Below are positions 63,354 through 64,000 of a stretch of 64,000 bases of DNA, one piece after another. Position 1 is the first letter of the stretch. Every line of letters starts with the position of its first letter. Below the pieces are notes generated by a model, which worked only from the letters and a program-made list of their open reading frames with translations, had not been told where the DNA came from and searched no databases. Both the position numbers and the translations under genes were made by a program. The stretch lies in NCBI GenBank assembly GCA_026129865.1, contig JAHCHG010000003.1, positions 310,001 through 374,000 of the forward strand, given 5' to 3'. The stretch is from Pyrinomonadaceae bacterium. GTDB lineage: Bacteria; Acidobacteriota; Blastocatellia; Pyrinomonadales; Pyrinomonadaceae.

Positions 63354-64000
63354 ATGATCAAATCGGATGCAGCGATTCAATTTCTTAAATGGACATTCTA
63401 TTGTTTTGGCGGTGTAGGTGTACTTTTTACCATTTTGCCGTTTTTGCGGTTTGAAAATTGGTGGATTCGGATCGGCGATTTTCCAAGGCTTCAGATCGCG
63501 GCTGTTTTGATCACTGCATCCATCGCGATCCTGGTTTTTTTTCGACCGGAAAAGTTTTATGAAGCCGGTTTTTTGTCGGTGCTTTTGGGCTGTGCGGTGT
63601 ATCAATTTTACTGCATTCTGCCGTACACGGCGGTTTATCCGAACAAGGTGAAACTCAGTGTTCAGCCGGAAGAAAGTAAAACTATTAAACTGCTTATTTC
63701 AAATGTTCAGCAGGACAACGATCAATATCAAAACTTACCCGAAATGATCCGCCGCACAGATCCCGACGTTATCTTACTTGCAGAACCGGATCAAAAATGG
63801 CTTTCCGAGGTTTCCGAGATCAAGGAAAACTATCCGTTTTATGTAGAAGTTCCGCTCGATAACGCCTACGGTATGGCGCTTTATTCGCGATTTGAACTGA
63901 TCGATCCGCAAATTAAGTTTTTGATCGAAAGCGACATTCCTTCGATCCACAGCGGAGTAAAGCTCGTGTCTGGCGATGTCATCAAACTATACTGTCTGCA
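63354..64000 (+). CDS. Endonuclease/exonuclease/phosphatase-family protein, truncated by window edge
   Basis: The frame is open from an ATG at 63354 to the window end (215 residues visible). It begins with two or three transmembrane helices (FLKWTFYCFGGVGVLFTILP, AAVLITASIAILVFF, FLSVLLGCAVYQFYCILPY), then the soluble domain KLLISNVQQDND, with the metal-binding Asn, and PDVILLAEPDQKW, with the catalytic-site Glu of this fold. The rest is cut off. A TTG at 63321 is an alternative start. Divergent from the CxxCH/FG-GAP gene. Confidence 0.8.
   Translation, partial: MIKSDAAIQFLKWTFYCFGGVGVLFTILPFLRFENWWIRIGDFPRLQIAAVLITASIAILVFFRPEKFYEAGFLSVLLGCAVYQFYCILPYTAVYPNKVKLSVQPEESKTIKLLISNVQQDNDQYQNLPEMIRRTDPDVILLAEPDQKWLSEVSEIKENYPFYVEVPLDNAYGMALYSRFELIDPQIKFLIESDIPSIHSGVKLVSGDVIKLYCL

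Overview
The window looks like ordinary chromosome of a diderm, non-proteobacterial bacterium, most likely an Acidobacteriota of the Blastocatellia/Pyrinomonadales type. The reasoning is indirect. There is a lipid A gene (lpxK), so an outer membrane. There are large secreted proteins built from SBBP and FG-GAP/VCBS repeats, several paralogous HDOD proteins, and a Tes/MJ0619-like radical SAM protein of the kind linked to membrane-spanning lipids in Acidobacteriota. Many genes lack a clear Shine-Dalgarno sequence. No phage, insertion sequence, CRISPR array or rRNA was seen; one tRNA (Pro, UGG) is present.

Layout. 1-1.3 kb: end of atpB, then atpE with a signal-peptide-like N-terminus. 1.4-3 kb: a membrane-anchored kinase-fold protein lacking the catalytic Asp. 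3-8.1 kb (minus): trpE, an ankyrin lipoprotein, trpG, trpD and lpxK in one tight run. 8.3-11.8 kb: two tandem paralogous secreted helical proteins. 11.8-15.1 kb: a dienoyl-CoA-reductase-like SDR, a lipoprotein and a SprT-like metalloprotein. 15.3-20.4 kb: hrcA-grpE-dnaK-dnaJ. 20.4-26.1 kb: a YqeY-like protein, a polytopic membrane protein, a small protein, HU, tRNA-Pro, rdgB and a protein that seems to start on a non-AUG codon. 26.1-30.3 kb: a YbbA/YbbP-type ABC exporter divergent from tesA. 30.5-42 kb: thrC, three tandem HDOD genes, a small secreted protein, the Tes-like radical SAM gene, a GH38-like hydrolase and a fourth HDOD gene. 42-48.5 kb: pgi, ada, myo-inositol-phosphate synthase, an Sm-like secreted protein and an APH-type kinase. 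49-54 kb: an SBBP/VCBS secreted protein, a TlpA-like protein and an acyl-CoA dehydrogenase. 54-59.5 kb: a 700-residue acidic GAF-like protein, Nfu, an SLC13/TrkA-C transporter and a small membrane protein. 59.6-64 kb: a small protein, a serine hydrolase, a CxxCH/FG-GAP protein and the start of a membrane-anchored endonuclease/exonuclease/phosphatase-family protein.

How the genes fit together. The clear units are tryptophan synthesis, the DnaK chaperone operon and the YbbAP/TesA module. The APH-type kinase and ACAD11-like dehydrogenase could form a split 4-hydroxyacyl-CoA module, as in the Lva pathway. The HDOD/radical SAM region is the most unusual neighbourhood and the best place to look for something new: signalling proteins, a candidate attenuated leader RNA and a lipid-remodelling enzyme lie together.

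All calls come from reading translations and DNA by eye. No database search or structure prediction was run.
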